64,000 nt of DNA from Opisthocomus hoazin (GCF_030867145.1 NC_134434.1:8618001-8682000); one strand, 5' to 3'. Positions 22,241 to 34,072 are shown, counted from the first letter of the stretch. Translations and numbers: made by a program. The notes: generated by a model from the sequence alone, not told the origin.

Positions 22241-22280
22241 AAGGATTATTATTATTATTATTATTGAAATTATTAATAAA
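22190..22280 (+). terminator. RBFOX3 poly(A) signals, AATAAA at 22190 and 22275
   Basis: Two canonical hexamers flank an ATT microsatellite. Either could direct cleavage. The second is followed by GATTTCTTTCTTC, a U-rich downstream element. Confidence 0.75.
22200..22265. repeat. (ATT)n microsatellite at the RBFOX3 3' end
   Basis: Two uninterrupted blocks of ATT (22200-22239 and about 22245-22265) separated by ACAAGG lie between the two poly(A) signals. Length variation would change their spacing. Confidence 0.95.
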
Positions 22281-22300
22281 GATTTCTTTCTTCAACCAGG

Positions 22301-22574
22301 GCGACTCAGGGTTTGACTGGGCGCCGGGTGGGGGTCCGGCCATCCCGGCACGGTGCTGTCCTGGGGGCTGGCCCAGGGGGTGGGGGGGGGAACCCTCCCT
22401 CCATTTCTCAGACCGTCTGATAATTAATTTGGGGCAGTCCCCCCCGCACTGGCAACGAGGGCTGCGGGAGCAGAAGCGGGGGGTCCCCGGGCAGGGCCCC
22501 CCCAGCACCCCGGCCACGGCGCTGGGCGCAGGGACCCCCAGAGCGACGGAGCCCCTCCCCCGCTCGCCAAGGCG
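22301..22574. other. Convergent spacer between the RBFOX3 and ENGASE 3' ends
   Basis: Only about 270 bp separate the RBFOX3 poly(A) region from the ENGASE stop codon. It must hold the whole ENGASE 3'UTR or overlap RBFOX3. I see no AATAAA for the minus strand; a TAATTAAT stretch at 22420 is the only AT-rich candidate. Confidence 0.6.
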
Positions 22575-25500
22575 TCAAGGCCCCGGCCCCGCCGGCACGG
22601 AGTAGACGAGCAGCAGGCGGCCGCAGCCGTCGGGGCCGGCGGGCAGCGCGTCCCGCAGCACCGGCTCCACCAGCAGCTCCAGCCGGCCGGGCCGCCCCAC
22701 CGTGGGCCGCGGCACCGGCAGCCCCACGGCGCGGTACCGGCAGCCGTGCGCCAGCCCCAGCAGCTGCGGCGCGCCCGGGCCCGGGTCCCGGCGGAGGACG
22801 CGGAAGGCGTCGGCCGCATCAGGCGGGAAGGCCCAGCGCAGCGTCAGGCTGAGCGAGAGCTGCTCGGGGCCGGGGCCCGGCTGCCAGCGGAGCTGCGAGG
22901 CTGACAGGCCCTGCACCGGCGGCGGGGGTACGGCCACGGTCGCCGCGTCCAGCACCTGCGGGAAGGGGAACGGCCGCACCGTCGGGCGGGGAGCCAGGGG
23001 GCCGCCATGCGCCGGCGCGGGGCGGCAGCGGCCGGGACTCACCCGCATCTCGCCGAGCAGGCAGGCGAAGGGCATCTCCCGCGGGCCGGGCTGCGGCCGC
23101 GACGCGAGCAGCGAGAGGTCGCGCAGGCTGCAGTCCTGCAGGTCCAGCTCGTAGCACCTGGGAGCGGAGCGTCAGAGCAGGCACAGAGCGGGGGGTCGCA
23201 GGGGGCTGGGGGCTGGCAGGGCACTCACCGGCTGGTCCAGCCGTTGGAGCCGCGGTCGCAGGCGGCGAGCGGCGCAGCGAGCCCAGGTGGCGGTGCCGGG
23301 AGGAGCCGGGGGTGGTGGCGGCCAGTGGGCTCTGCCAGAGGGAGCGGGGTCACGGGGGGGCTGAGCTGGCCCCGCTCCACGCAGCGGGTGCTGACGGCAG
23401 AGAGAGTGGGGGAGGGGGCAGGGTCCTCACCGGGCAGGGAGGCGACGTTGCCCTCGTGGCAGGTCCCCGAGTCGCAGGTGGTGAGCTCCAGCGCGATGGC
23501 GAACTCGTCGGGGTGTGGCCCCTCCAGCTTGTAGAGCAGGGTCAGGAAGAGCTTGGGGGGCGCCGGCATCTGCAAAGAGAAGAGGCTGGTGACCCCGAAT
23601 CCACCCAGAGACAGAGAGAGAGAGGGGGGAGAGAGAGAAGATGCATCGGGTTAGGTCTGCTGGGCAGCGCGCCCCACGGCACGCTCACCGCTGGGCACCG
23701 CTCTGCCCGGCCCACGTGAGCTGTGCCGGCACAGTGCCAGCTCGGTGCACAGGGGGTGGGAAGGGGCTCCGCGGCCCCCCCCAACTCACCGGACGGCCAC
23801 GCGCTGCTGGCCGGCGGGGATGGTGCCCTGCACCCGCAGGGAGCTGCCCCCGCACCAGGCGTCCTGCAGACAGCAGCCGGTGCTCAGCCTGCCCGCGCTC
23901 TCCGGGTAGAGCGGCTGGATCTCCTGCGCGCTCAGGTCGTACCAGGGCCCGGCCTCTTCCTCCTGCAGGACAGGGCAAGCAGGGACAGGTGGGGAGCCTG
24001 TTGCAGGGACCCCCTCCGCCTGCCCAGCCCCCCCCGGAGCCGGGCCGTCACCCCACACCCACCTTCCCAGCCAGGAACCGGCTGGTGCCCATGCCCAGGC
24101 TGAAGGAGGTGGCGAGGGGCAGCGTGCAGATGCTGTGCGTGGGCAGGTGCTCAGCCAGCGAGGCCCAGAACCTGGAGGAACAGGCGAGTGTCCGAACGGA
24201 GCCCCCGCCACGGCTGCTGCCCTGGCATGGTACTGGGCACTGCCCAAGCCAGGGCAGAGCGGGGCCAGCCTGGTCCCAGCACGCAGCCGCCCTCTCCCAG
24301 CAGCCCCCTCCCGCAGCCCTCCCAGCCTGGGGTGCCCCCAGGGCCACTTCCCTGCCACAGCCCCCACCCCGCCAAGCCGCCCTCACTTGTTCTCGTTCTG
24401 CAGGAAGTTTTCCTCCCCCAGGTGCTCGTAGACCCAGCCGGGAGCGAAGATGGCGGCGGAGAGGCCGTGCTGGCGGACCAGGCGCAGGGACTGCAGAGAG
24501 GAACGGTGAGCGGTCGCCTTGTCACCTGCCCTGTCCCCACGTCCCCAGGTCCCACTGGCCCCGTGGTGGGGGAGGGCAACACCATGGGGATGTGCTATGG
24601 CTCTCCCTCTGCAGGGGCTGTGGCACGGGGATCCCCTGGCTCCCTCTCCGTGCACGGCCAGCAGCCCGGCTGCTCCGGGTTCCCCCACTCCTCACCGCTG
24701 TGTCCCCAGGCTGGCAGCCCGGCACGGCACAGCCCGGCACAGCACAGCACAGCCATCGGAGCTCAGAACCCCGTGCCAACAGGGGACCCAGGGTCCTGCT
24801 CTTGCCCGGCCCGGCACACCCACCTTGTCAGTGTCAAAGCCACCCCCGACCACATCCCCGCGGGCGAAGACGTCGATGCCGACGTAGACGTCGGTGTGGC
24901 GGGGCCCGGCCAGCCGGCGCGTGCGCTCCAGGTGCTCCTCCTTCCAGTTGTAGTTGGTGAAGAGCCCGTCACAGGCGTCAAAGAACACCCTGGGGACAGG
25001 GTCAGGGTGGCAAGGCAGGCACGGTGGCTGTCCCTGCAGACCAGCCCGCCAGGGGCTGTGCAGACCATCCCTTGCCCACCGAGAGCTGGGTCGGGGGTGG
25101 GCTCATGCCCCCCGCCCGGGGATGGCGGCGGGGCAGGGCCCGGCCTCACCTATTCTCCTCGTTCAGCTCGTTCTGCCATTTCAGCGCGCCGTTCCGCAGG
25201 ACGCTGTCGTACCAGATCACCATTCCCCCCGGCACGGCGCTGCGCACCTGCGCCGTCAAGTGCCGCAGGAAGGGGGGCAGGTTCCCCACCGCTGCTGCCT
25301 GCCAGGAGAGAGCGGGGCAGGTGGGCGCGGGGCGGGCGCGGGGCAGCAGCGGGGGGGCGGGGGAGGGGTACACCGTGACGGCGGCTCACGCTCAGCCTGT
25401 TCTCCACGTTGACCAGCCAGCCATCGAAGCGGTAGTGCTGGGCGACGCGCGCCAGCTGCTCGCCCACGGCGCGGTACGCCTCCTCCTCGCCGCCCAGGAA

Positions 25501-26969
25501 CGCCTCGCACAGCTTCTCCCCGTCCGTCCACTCCGTGATGAACGTGCCTGGGGAAGCGGCAGGAGCGGCGTCGGCCGCGCACCCCGGCAAAACCACTGTG
25601 TGCCCGGGGCTCCCCAGGACCTGGTCCTGCGGCCGCCGGCCCCGCAGCCGGCCCTGCCCTCACCCAGCACGGGGACGCCGTTCCTGTGCGCCGCGTTAGT
25701 CCAGCACACGGGCGGGATGGTGACGGTGTGGTGGCTGAAGTAGACGAAGATGTCGATGTACCGCCAGTGGTAGAAGACGTAGGGATTGCGTGTGGCGGAG
25801 CCCTGGATGAACCTGCAGCAGCAAGGAGGGTTGGGCAACGCGGGAAGGATGCCGGCAGACGGCTGCGGGGCTGGGCAGGAGCCTGACTCACGTCCTGGGA
25901 GCGCGGCAGAGCTGTGGCACCGAGCCACCCCTGTGCACCCCGGCTAGGGCTGGCCCAAGCGGGGCCACCGCGCTCCAGTGCCCAAACCCAAACCCCTCCG
26001 TCCCTGCCCGCCTGCGGCCGGGCCGGCAGGAAACACATCAGGCAGAAGCAGAAGAGGTTTGGGGTCTGAGGCGCTGAGCCCCGCCGCCACGTCTCCCCTC
26101 TGCCCAGCACGTACCTGTCCTCCAGGTACCCGCCGCGCATGTCGTGGCACACCAGCGTCCGGGGCCTCTCGCTGCGGAGCGGCGGCTGGCGCTTGGCCAG
26201 CGGCACGGTGGAGACGTTGAAGTCATCGTTGCTGTCGGGGCGCCAGGCCAGCAGCTCCTCCAGGCCGGACAAGAAGAAGCTGATGGGCTCCGTCGTCCTG
26301 GTGTCGAAGTGCCTCGCTGGCGCAGGCAGGGAGATGGGGGACGGGGTCAGCGGGGCGCGCTGCCCGTGCGGGTCGGTGTCGGCACCGGCACGGGATGGCG
26401 GGGAGCGTGGCGGGTGCCCGCGGTGCCTCACCTGGCAGCGGCTGCGGGTCGGTGCTGACGGTGTCGTGCAGGACGGTGGTTCCCCGGGGCTCCGCCGCCG
26501 GCTGGAAGCTGCCCGGGGAGGGCGGTGAGGGCCGGGCCGGGCCGGGATGGCACCGCGGCCGGTGCCGAGCCCCGAGCCCGGCCCCTGTCCCGATCTCTGC
26601 CTGGTCCCTGCCCTGGTCCCTGCCCCGAGCCTGGTCCCTGCCCCGATCCCGGCCTCTGTCCCGATTCTGGTCCCGATCCCGGTCCTGATCCCTGCCCGGT
26701 CCCCTGCCCGGTCCGAGCCCCGATCCCTGTCCCGATCCCGATCCCTGCCCGATCCCGGTCCCGTTCCCGGTCCCGATCCCGGTCCCGATCCCTGCCCTGG
26801 TCCCTGCCCGATCCCTGCCCAGCCCCGGCCCAGACCCCCGCCCCGGACCCCGCGCCCACCTCCTCCTCCGCCGCCTCCCGCCGCGCTCCGCCCCCGCTTC
26901 CGCCGGCTCCTCCGCCGCCGCCCCGGCCCTCTTCCCGCGCCGCCCGGGCCCTTCCTGCGCCTCCGCCAT
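22575..26969 (-). CDS. ENGASE: ENGASE, cytosolic endo-beta-N-acetylglucosaminidase (GH85)
   Basis: Fourteen exons on the minus strand: 26969-26860, 26508-26432, 26316-26115, 25812-25664, 25547-25390, 25298-25150, 24989-24824, 24490-24387, 24171-24063, 23962-23790, 23585-23431, 23331-23229, 23157-23043, 22955-22575. They join in phase to 2151 nt, 716 aa (human 743). The enzyme cuts the chitobiose core of free and protein-bound N-glycans in the cytosol. The GH85 barrel starts at TEPISFFLSGLEELLAWRP. The catalytic motif DGWLVNVEN gives Asn226 and Glu228, the oxazoline-assisting pair of the family. Further landmarks are VCHDMRGGY, FYHWRYIDIFVYFSHH, YDSV, DGLFTNYNW and YVGIDVFARG. The C-terminal half is the less conserved accessory part. 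The N-terminus is Arg-rich and about 25 residues shorter than in human. The start has A at -3 and G at +4. All active-site landmarks are intact. Confidence 0.96.
26570..26830. repeat. Degenerate 11-13 bp minisatellite in ENGASE intron 1
   Basis: Many copies of GATCCCGGTCC / GATCCCTGCCC run through most of intron 1. The array is open on both strands and explains the apparent Gly-Thr-Arg and Pro-Ser-Arg proteins there. Confidence 0.85.
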
Positions 26970-27111
26970 GGCTCTGCCGCCGCTGCCGCCGGTGCTGCCG
27001 CTGCTGCCGGTGCTGCCGCTGCTGCCGCCCGCTCTGACGCGGCCCCGGCCCGGCCCGGCTCGCCCGGAGGCGCGGCCCCAGGAGCTCCGCCCGCCCCGGC
27101 CCGGCCCCGGG
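26970..27111 (-). promoter_or_regulatory. ENGASE promoter / 5'UTR (CpG-rich)
   Basis: The 140 bp upstream of the ENGASE ATG are extremely GC- and CpG-rich, with CTGCCGCCGGTG-type trinucleotide repeats and no TATA box. This is a typical housekeeping promoter. The transcription start is not determined. Confidence 0.5.
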
Positions 27112-27275
27112 GTGGGTCCGTGTGTCCCGCGGCGGGTCCGTGTATCCCGGGATGGGGACGTGTCTCCTGGGATGCGACGTGAGTCCTGGGACAGGCTGCA
27201 AGTCCTGGGACACGGCCATGTGTCCTGGAATGGACTATGTGTCCCGGGGTGGGACATGTGCCCCAGAACAGGCCG
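27112..27275. repeat. Degenerate about 20-bp tandem repeat upstream of ENGASE
   Basis: About eight units of the form (G/C)ATGTGTCC(C/T)GGGATGG follow one another. It is non-coding, between the ENGASE promoter and the C1QTNF1 3' end. Confidence 0.7.
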
Positions 27276-28040
27276 TGCTGTGCAGACTGGGCCAGAGCCG
27301 GTGCCGGCAGCCGCCCCGCAGCAGGCAGCCGTCCCCTCGTGCCGTGTGCCAGCCGCGCCGGCAGCCCCAGCGCTGCCCACTGCCCGAGGGACCGGGAGCT
27401 GCCGCGGGGCTTTGCCCCCACCGCAGGGCTGGGACCGGGCTCTGGCCGGCCATGAGCGGGGCAGCTGCCCCCACCCCTGCCGCCGGGTCCCGGGGGCCCT
27501 GAGGGTGCTGCCAGCCCCACCGGGCCCCCCTCACCACCCACCCGTGGGGCCGAGGCTCTGCTTCAGCTCAGCCCTGGGCCATCGCTCCCGTCCCTGCTCT
27601 GCTGGGCGCGTGCTGGTCTCCAGCTGCAGCCCTGCTCTGCCCAGCCATGGACCCACCGATCCAGACCCTGACCCACCGGCGTCCCAGCTTGACCTCAGAC
27701 CTGCCGCATCACCGTGGGCGTGCTGGATCATCGGGATTCTTGGCAAACCCAGCCACCACCCCCAGCCCCCGCTGCTTGCGGGCTGACGGCTCTGTTACTG
27801 TGCTCAGCTTCCAGCTCCCTGGCCCGTGGGGAGCGGCCAGGCCTCACAGAGACTGGCACAGGGCTCCCCGGCTCTCCAGCGATGATCTGCCCTTCCCTGC
27901 CCACCACCAGCTCGGCAGCACCGTGCCAGCCCACGGCTCTCGGGGAGACCCCGCACCCTGGGAGCGGGAACCTGCACTGAGCCGCTCGGAGCCTCCGCAC
28001 ACACAGCGCAAGCAGACGCGCCGAAAGCGTGAGTAGGACT
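27276..28040. other. Intergenic spacer ENGASE to C1QTNF1
   Basis: No exon, repeat or strong regulatory motif was recognised. The two genes are in the same orientation; the spacer lies between the ENGASE upstream repeat and the C1QTNF1 poly(A) signal. Confidence 0.5.
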
Positions 28041-28055
28041 CGAAATCACGGGGTG

Positions 28056-28061
28056 TTTAAT
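28056..28061 (-). terminator. C1QTNF1 poly(A) signal (ATTAAA)
   Basis: On the minus strand the hexamer ATTAAA lies about 820 nt after the C1QTNF1 stop. It is the only canonical-type signal found downstream before the ENGASE promoter. The 3'UTR would be about 28035-28881. Confidence 0.55.
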
Positions 28062-28881
28062 GTGGTCGCAAGCTGCGCAGAGAGCGAGGGGCGGCACACC
28101 GCCCCGCGCCCCGCTTTGCCATTGCGTCTACAAAAATACGAAGCCTGGCCAGCAGATAACCTAACCGAAGAGGAAGCAGCTGAGGCCGAAGGCCCCACAC
28201 CCAGGGCTGCCGGTGGGGAGCCTGCCCCTCCTCGGCAGCATCGGCACCGAGCAGAGGCTGCATGCGGGGAACAGTGACGGGGCCTTGCAGAGGGGAACTG
28301 ATGCAATCCGCCGCCCCGGGGAGCACCTGGGGGAAGCGTCGGCCCGGAGGGTGCCCAGCGCCGTGCGGCAGCGCCCGTGCTGCTGGGACCCATCGCCACG
28401 GGAGGAAAGAAGGGCCCTCAGTGGTCTTGTTGCCTTTCCTGATGGAGACTGAGCACTCTCTGCCCCTTTCCAGGAGAAGGAGCCTGCAGAGCACATCACA
28501 GCGCGAGGGGGGAAGGGAGGAACACGGCGCATGTGTCTGCGCTGCCTGGCACCAGGGCACGGGCAGGCAAACCCGTTCGGCCGGTGCCGGCTCACAGCCA
28601 GTGCCCCGAACTCATGTGCCCCCGCAAACCCAGCTCCGCAGCGGGCGCAGGCGGGGATGAGCCCTGTGCCCGCCCCAGGCGAGCGGCCGCTGCCTGCGTC
28701 GCAAACGCAGCAGAGGCTGGAAACGGCTCCGACTCCTCCGGGCGCATCCGATCGGCCTCGCGGGGCTGGGAGTGGGGGGCTCACGCGCTCGGGCAGCTGC
28801 TGGGGCAGCGGCACGGAGCAGCGCGAGCAGCGCGACAGCGGGTGGCATGCCCGGGGCGAGGGGACACCCACCCCGGGGCGC

Positions 28882-30207
28882 TCAGGGGTCCCCGCTGTAC
28901 TTGATGAGGTGGCCGCTGAAGGTGACGTAAGTGTCGTACTCATCGCTGAAGATGGCGTTCTCGCGCTCGCCCTTGTAGAGCCGCACCCAGACCTCGTCCT
29001 GCTCGCGCAGCTCCAGCATGACACTCTGGCTCTGCATGATGCTGCGGTCGCTCACCTGGGCGTAGAGGATCACCACCTCTGCCCCGTTGCGCATCAGGTG
29101 CAGGTACGTCTCCTTCTGGTTCCAGGTGTGCACGTTCAGGCTGAAGTAGTAGATCCCGGGGACGTAGCAGTAAAACTTGCCCGTGAACATGTTGAAGTGC
29201 TCGTAGAGGTTGACAAACTCCGTGTCGAAGATGAGGGTCTGGTAGTAGTCGTTGCTGTGCAGGGGCTTCTTGCGGCCCACCGAGAAGGCGGCGTAGTGGC
29301 TCTTGCAGCGCTCCCCCGGGGCGCCCACGCTGCCCTTCTGTCCCTTTGGCCCCGCGTGGCCCCTGCTGCCAGCCACCCCCGTCTTGCCGAACTTGCCCTG
29401 CATGCCCCGCTCGCCGCGGTCCCCCTTCTCGCCTGGGCCAAGCAGGAGGGACAGTTGTGCTGTCAGAGGTGGTGCCACCTCCAAACCCGGTGCCCAGGGA
29501 GCCCCTTTGGCTGGCAGAGGGGGACGGAGACAGCCAGGACCCCCCAGCCCCGCTCCCTCCCTGGCTCTGCCGCCGCCTCCAAAGCTGCTGCCCAGAGGCC
29601 ACCAGCGCAGGAGCAGCTCACGCCCCGGGGGGTCCCTTGCCCACCCCCCTCTGCCCAGGCACCCAGCCCCTCCTTCCCAGTTTGCAGGAGACTGGTGCCC
29701 CCGAGAGCTGGCACTGGGAGCCCAGCTGTGCGCTGGGCAGGCTGCGGGTGCCCAGGCTGCCGTGCCGCAGCGCGGGGCCCTGCCAGCCCTCACCTTTCAG
29801 GATGGTCACGTTGATCCGAGGCAGGGGCTGGTACTGGGGGTAGGAGAAGCGCTGCTCGGGCGGCTCGCAGCAGCGGACGCAGCGGGGACGCGGGGGCAGC
29901 CGCTCTGGGGCACCGCCAGCCGCCTGCTCTGGCGAGACGCTGCGGAGGGCAGAAAGCAAAGCGCAACGGGGAGCTGCGGGTGGGGGCCGGAGCCCTTTGC
30001 GGTGCCGGGGCTGCCCCGGCCACCGCTGTGAAAGGGCCCAGCCCCGGGGTCCCCTCACCTGGCTGCGTGGTGCTGGGACGGTGTCTCCGTGGGGTCCGTC
30101 TGCGGACGCTGGCCGGGGCTGGGGCTGGGGCTGGGCTGGCTCCGCGCAGGCGAGGGCAGCAGCAGGCAGGAGAGCAGCAGGACACCAAGTGCCCCAAGCC
30201 CCTCCAT
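28882..30207 (-). CDS. C1QTNF1: C1QTNF1 (CTRP1), secreted C1q/TNF-related protein
   Basis: Three coding exons on the minus strand: 30207-30059, 29939-29794, 29432-28882. They join to 846 nt, 281 aa, the same length as human. Residues 1-23 form a signal peptide with a Leu-rich core ([11 protein letters not shown]). A variable Pro/Ser/Gln linker follows, then a Cys-rich patch [10 protein letters not shown] short collagen stretch has 14 uninterrupted Gly-X-Y triplets at 99-140, and the globular C1q domain runs from about 141 to 281. C1q landmarks include [41 protein letters not shown] and [31 protein letters not shown]1 is a trimeric plasma adipokine with vascular and metabolic roles. The ATG has A at -3 and G at +4. 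A likely acceptor CTCACAG just upstream suggests a further non-coding first exon. Confidence 0.96.
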
Positions 30208-33200
30208 GCTGTGGCAGTGCCCTGTGAGATGCCAGGGACGGCTGAGGGGGAGAGCAAGGCCTGGCGGAGCCATGATCGGCAGAGATGCCGTGCCGTGCCG
30301 TGCCGTGCCAGCCTGGCTGCACCCGGTGCCGTCCCCGGGACAGGACCTGGCACACCAGGCAGCCCCAGGCCTCCAGCCCCAAAAGGCTGCTCTTGCAGCA
30401 GCCCTTCCCCAGCAGAGCCTGCAGCGTGGGCACACGCAGCTCTTGCAGCTCCAGGGACCATCTGCACCTAAAGAGCCGCTTCCAGCTGGGCCAGGTGCCT
30501 CGGCGGTGCTGCAGCGAGCGCCCGGAGCCCCGTGTTTGGGGCAGTGCAGGGGCTTGGGGCTCACCAGCAAGCTGGGAGCTGGGGCCAGGCAGCCTCCAGA
30601 GCCCTGGCACCCGTGGAAGAGGGATCACCCGGGGAGCCGAGGGTGGAGCGGAGCAGCAGCCGTTGGCGGACTGGCCAAGCCCTGCGCCAAGCATGACTGC
30701 TCCTACGCAGCCCGGCTCCGGCTGCCTCCCATGGACACCCAAGAGCAGCGGCTCGGCGCCTGAGAAAATTACAGGCAGCTCCAAATGCCACAGGGCAAAT
30801 GTCAGGGTGCAGCCCTGCCTGCCGTGAGGGACCCCAGCCCTGCCTGGAGGGGGTCTGCAGCCCTCCTCCCTCCCTAGGACATGCAAGGATGCCTGCAGCT
30901 CGGGCTGCACCGGCCCCGTGAGAGGGGCTGCTGCGCCCCAGGAGCTGCCAGCCCTCCCCTGTGCCTGGGGACACGGCAGGGAGACAAAACCCGCTTCGCT
31001 GGAGGGGTGCACGCAGGCGGGGAGCCGGCCGTGACGGGGAGAAACCTCCCTGGGAGCCCACGTCCTGCGTGGGGCCAAAGCTAATATTTGCAGTTGCCGG
31101 TGGCACCATGGCCCAACCCGGGCAGCTCCGCTTCCTTCCCTGCCTTATCGCAGCCGTATCCGCTCGAGGCGTGGGGCCGGGCACGCAGCACCGCAGCCCC
31201 GCAGGCGCCACGAAGCCACGGCCACACATGCATGCGGCACTGCCCAGCCGCTCGGCATCCGCGGCGGCAGGGTCCGAGGCAGTGCCGGGGCACGACCAGC
31301 CGGGCACAGGGCTGCAGGCGTGGGCTGCCCGGTCCCATGCCCTCCGTGCTGCGGCCTTGCAGCGCCGGGGTGGGGAAGGCTGCCTGCCAGGCTGCTGTCT
31401 CGGTCAGGTGCCTCCCTGAAGGGCACGGCCGTTGCCTTTCTCCCCCCCGGACAGCCTCCCCCCACACCGGCCGTGCTCCGTGGGCTCTGCCGGGATCCCG
31501 GAGCGCCCGCCCCGAGGGGCAAAGGGCCCCGCACAGCACAGCCCCACGTCCTGGGGTGGGCCAGGCCACGGGGAAGGATTTGGGGGCAGAATCCTGGTGT
31601 TATGGTGAATGCCCTCTCCGAGGAGCAGGGTCCCCAGTCAGCGGTCGCCAGGCTGGGCCAGCCTGCGGGCCGGCTGCTCCCGTCGTCCCCGAGGGCGGGG
31701 GCTGTGGGGTCCGCGGACCGGGCGGGCATGCTCCGGCAGCGGGCGCGGAGGGCGTTCGACGCCAGGACGGATGCCTGGCTTATGAGTCACCTGCGCCAGG
31801 GCCGGGAAGGGCGGAGGGACGGGGCCAGGCTCCGAAGGCCTGTCCCGCTGCTCGCACCCTCTGCAAAGGGCCCGTCCCCTCACACGCTCCCTGGGTCCCC
31901 CTGCCTCTGTCCCCTGCCTCGCGTCGTTATCTGGGCCCACGTCGCGCTGGCGCTGCCGAGTACGGGCAGAGGCAGGGCTGTGGGCAGCCTGGCGCCATGT
32001 CCCCCTGCCCACGCCTCGTGCCTGCCCGTGCTCAGCTCCGTAGGCAGGGGAGCAGCGGATCCACGGATGGAAGCGCGGAGGAGGCCAGGCAGGGGCTGGT
32101 GAGCAGGTCTCATCCAGGGCAGCCTCGGCACTGGCCCTCTTCCCCCTGCCTGGCCTCCAGTGAGCGTGGCACGCAGCCCGCCGGGGCTTGGGGAAGCCCG
32201 TGGCTGTCCCTCGGCGCTGGAACCGTCAAACCAGACGTTCCCCTGGGACCTGCAGCAGGCTCAGCCCTGGGGAAAACGCAGCTCTGCAGGGAGCTGCTCT
32301 GCAGGGAGAAGAAATCCTTCAGCAGGAAATTCCCACCGAGGACGGCAGTGCGCTTCCCGGCTGTCGCAGGGCTGGAAACGGAGGCGAGCGTGTGGGGCGG
32401 GAGGTGCCTGCGCACGCAGGGGCACAGACAGCTCGGCGGAAGGGACGCTGTTTTTCCTGTCAGGGCTGGGTGCTCTCCAGGAGCGGTTTGGGTTTGCAGA
32501 TTTAAGTTCAGTGGGTGCTAAAGCCTTGAGACTGCAAGCCAAAAGATCCTGAAACACATTCCTGGCGGTGATAAAGACCAGGATGAAACACGCGCAAATC
32601 CCGGGGGAGGGATGAGGGGGCTGGGATGGGTGGTGTGGAGGCAGCAGGACCCTCCTCGCTCTCCCCACTCGGGTGCTGGCTGCAGCGGCTGGAGCCAGGA
32701 TGCCGCTGGCACCGGGGCCGTGCTGGTGGGACGGCTCCCTGCCTTCACTCCCACAGCAGTGCAGACCTAGCAGGCAGCAGGGCCAGCGGCGTGGTCACAG
32801 CCCTCCAGGTCCCGTGGCACCCAGCAGCACCGATGAGATGTGCTGGGGACCCCAGGAGTCCCCACGTCCCCGCAGACGTGCCCGGGGCTGGCCCAGTACT
32901 GGGCTGGATGTGCTGGTGGGGACTGGCTGTGCAGGCGGAGGCCTGGCTGGGGGATCTGCACGGCGCCGAGCCCGCACTGCCGGCTCCAGCACCAGCCCTC
33001 TCCCAGGCTCTGCCCTCCCGGGGCTGCCGCGGGTGGGTCTGTGCCTCGGCGGACCCTGGGGTCCCCATGGCCCCCTCCACAGGCAGGGCCGGGTCCCCCT
33101 CGCTGGACGTGCCCCGCGGCGCCCGGCGAGGTGGAGCTGCCTCCCGGGTGAGTCCGCACCGATGCCGCAGAACCCGACGCCGACGGGCGCACAGCAAGGT

Positions 33201-33670
33201 GCAGCTCTGGGGCGCTGGTCCCCAGGCCTGCAGGGCCCCCCCAAAGCCGCCCCCCACCTACCTCCAGGGCAGGGGCCGCTCCCTCCTGGCGCTGCCTTCC
33301 CGTCCCTAGAGCATCCCCCCGGGCGCGGGGCAGAGCCTGCCCGCGGCCGATCGCCTGCCGCCCGCTCCGCGGCCGCCTCTCCTCCCTTGGCCCGGGCGGA
33401 AATGCACTTTCTAGAAAGCGCGGGCGGCAGCGGCGGAGCGGGACGAGGCACGCAGCCCTCCCACTGCCAGATGGGAGCCCAGCGCGCCGGCAGCCGGCGT
33501 TAACCATGTGTGCTCCCGGCGCCGGCCAGCACCGGGCCCGCGGCCACGGCCGGTGCCACATCGGGGTCAGGGGCCAGGGCCGGGGTCTGTGACCCTGGAG
33601 GCCGCCGCTTCACTCGGGGCAGGGCCCTGCCCCAGGCCGGGGGAGCCGCCGGCCGCTCCCAGCCCTGGGG
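30208..33670. other. Intergenic region between divergent C1QTNF1 and CANT1
   Basis: About 3.5 kb with no exon I can support. It should contain the C1QTNF1 promoter and perhaps its non-coding first exon. Visible signals are an AP-1 site TGAGTCA near 31786, TGCATG near 31228, and a TGCCG pentamer repeat at 30287-30310. The long open frames on both strands are GC artefacts. Confidence 0.5.
30287..30310. repeat. (TGCCG)n short repeat
   Basis: Four to five tandem TGCCG pentamers. Minor. Confidence 0.8.
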
Positions 33671-33692
33671 ACACCGGGGGGGGGGGGGGGGG
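33671..33692. repeat. Poly-G run
   Basis: About 20 consecutive G residues lie 380 bp before the CANT1 promoter motifs. The length is unreliable in short-read data, and the run can form a quadruplex. Confidence 0.9.
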
Positions 33693-34072
33693 CCGTTGGC
33701 GGGCGGCCGCTGGCAGCTGGACCCGAGCGCGGGGCCCACGGCGGGGGCCGGCCCTGCTTCCCGCAGCCCGCCTGGTGGGGGCACACGGGGGTACCCGGGG
33801 CAGCGCCGGCGCGGCGGCGGGGGCTGCGGGCTGCGGCCGGGCCTGCACCGGGGGCTGCCCCGGGGCCATGCCCACGGGGCAGCGCCGGGCAGCGGGTACA
33901 GGCCCACCCGGGGCCGGGCTGCGGGGGATGCCACACCGCAAGGCCGGCTCGGGCCCCGCAGCGCGGCTCCGCGGCGCTGAGCTGCAGCCGCCCGTGCGTG
34001 GGAGCTCGGGGCTGGCGGGACCCTTCCCGCTGGGCCCGGCCCGATTCGGGCGCGGAGCAGGCCGCGGGGCGG

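Larger units (their letters stand above)
20911..22300 (+). other. RBFOX3: RBFOX3 3'UTR
   Basis: From the TAG at 20908-20910 to just past the second poly(A) signal. It contains long poly-G and poly-C runs (about 21070-21110, 21206-21220, 21789-21810), which are prone to sequencing error. A Pumilio-type TGTACATA lies at 22067-22074. The 3' boundary is inferred from the AATAAA signals at 22190 and 22275. Confidence 0.75.

Noticed and set aside
25256-27541. A minus-strand open frame of about 760 codons over ENGASE
   Set aside because: It runs through ENGASE exons, introns and the minisatellite in intron 1. Only the spliced frame gives GH85 motifs throughout.
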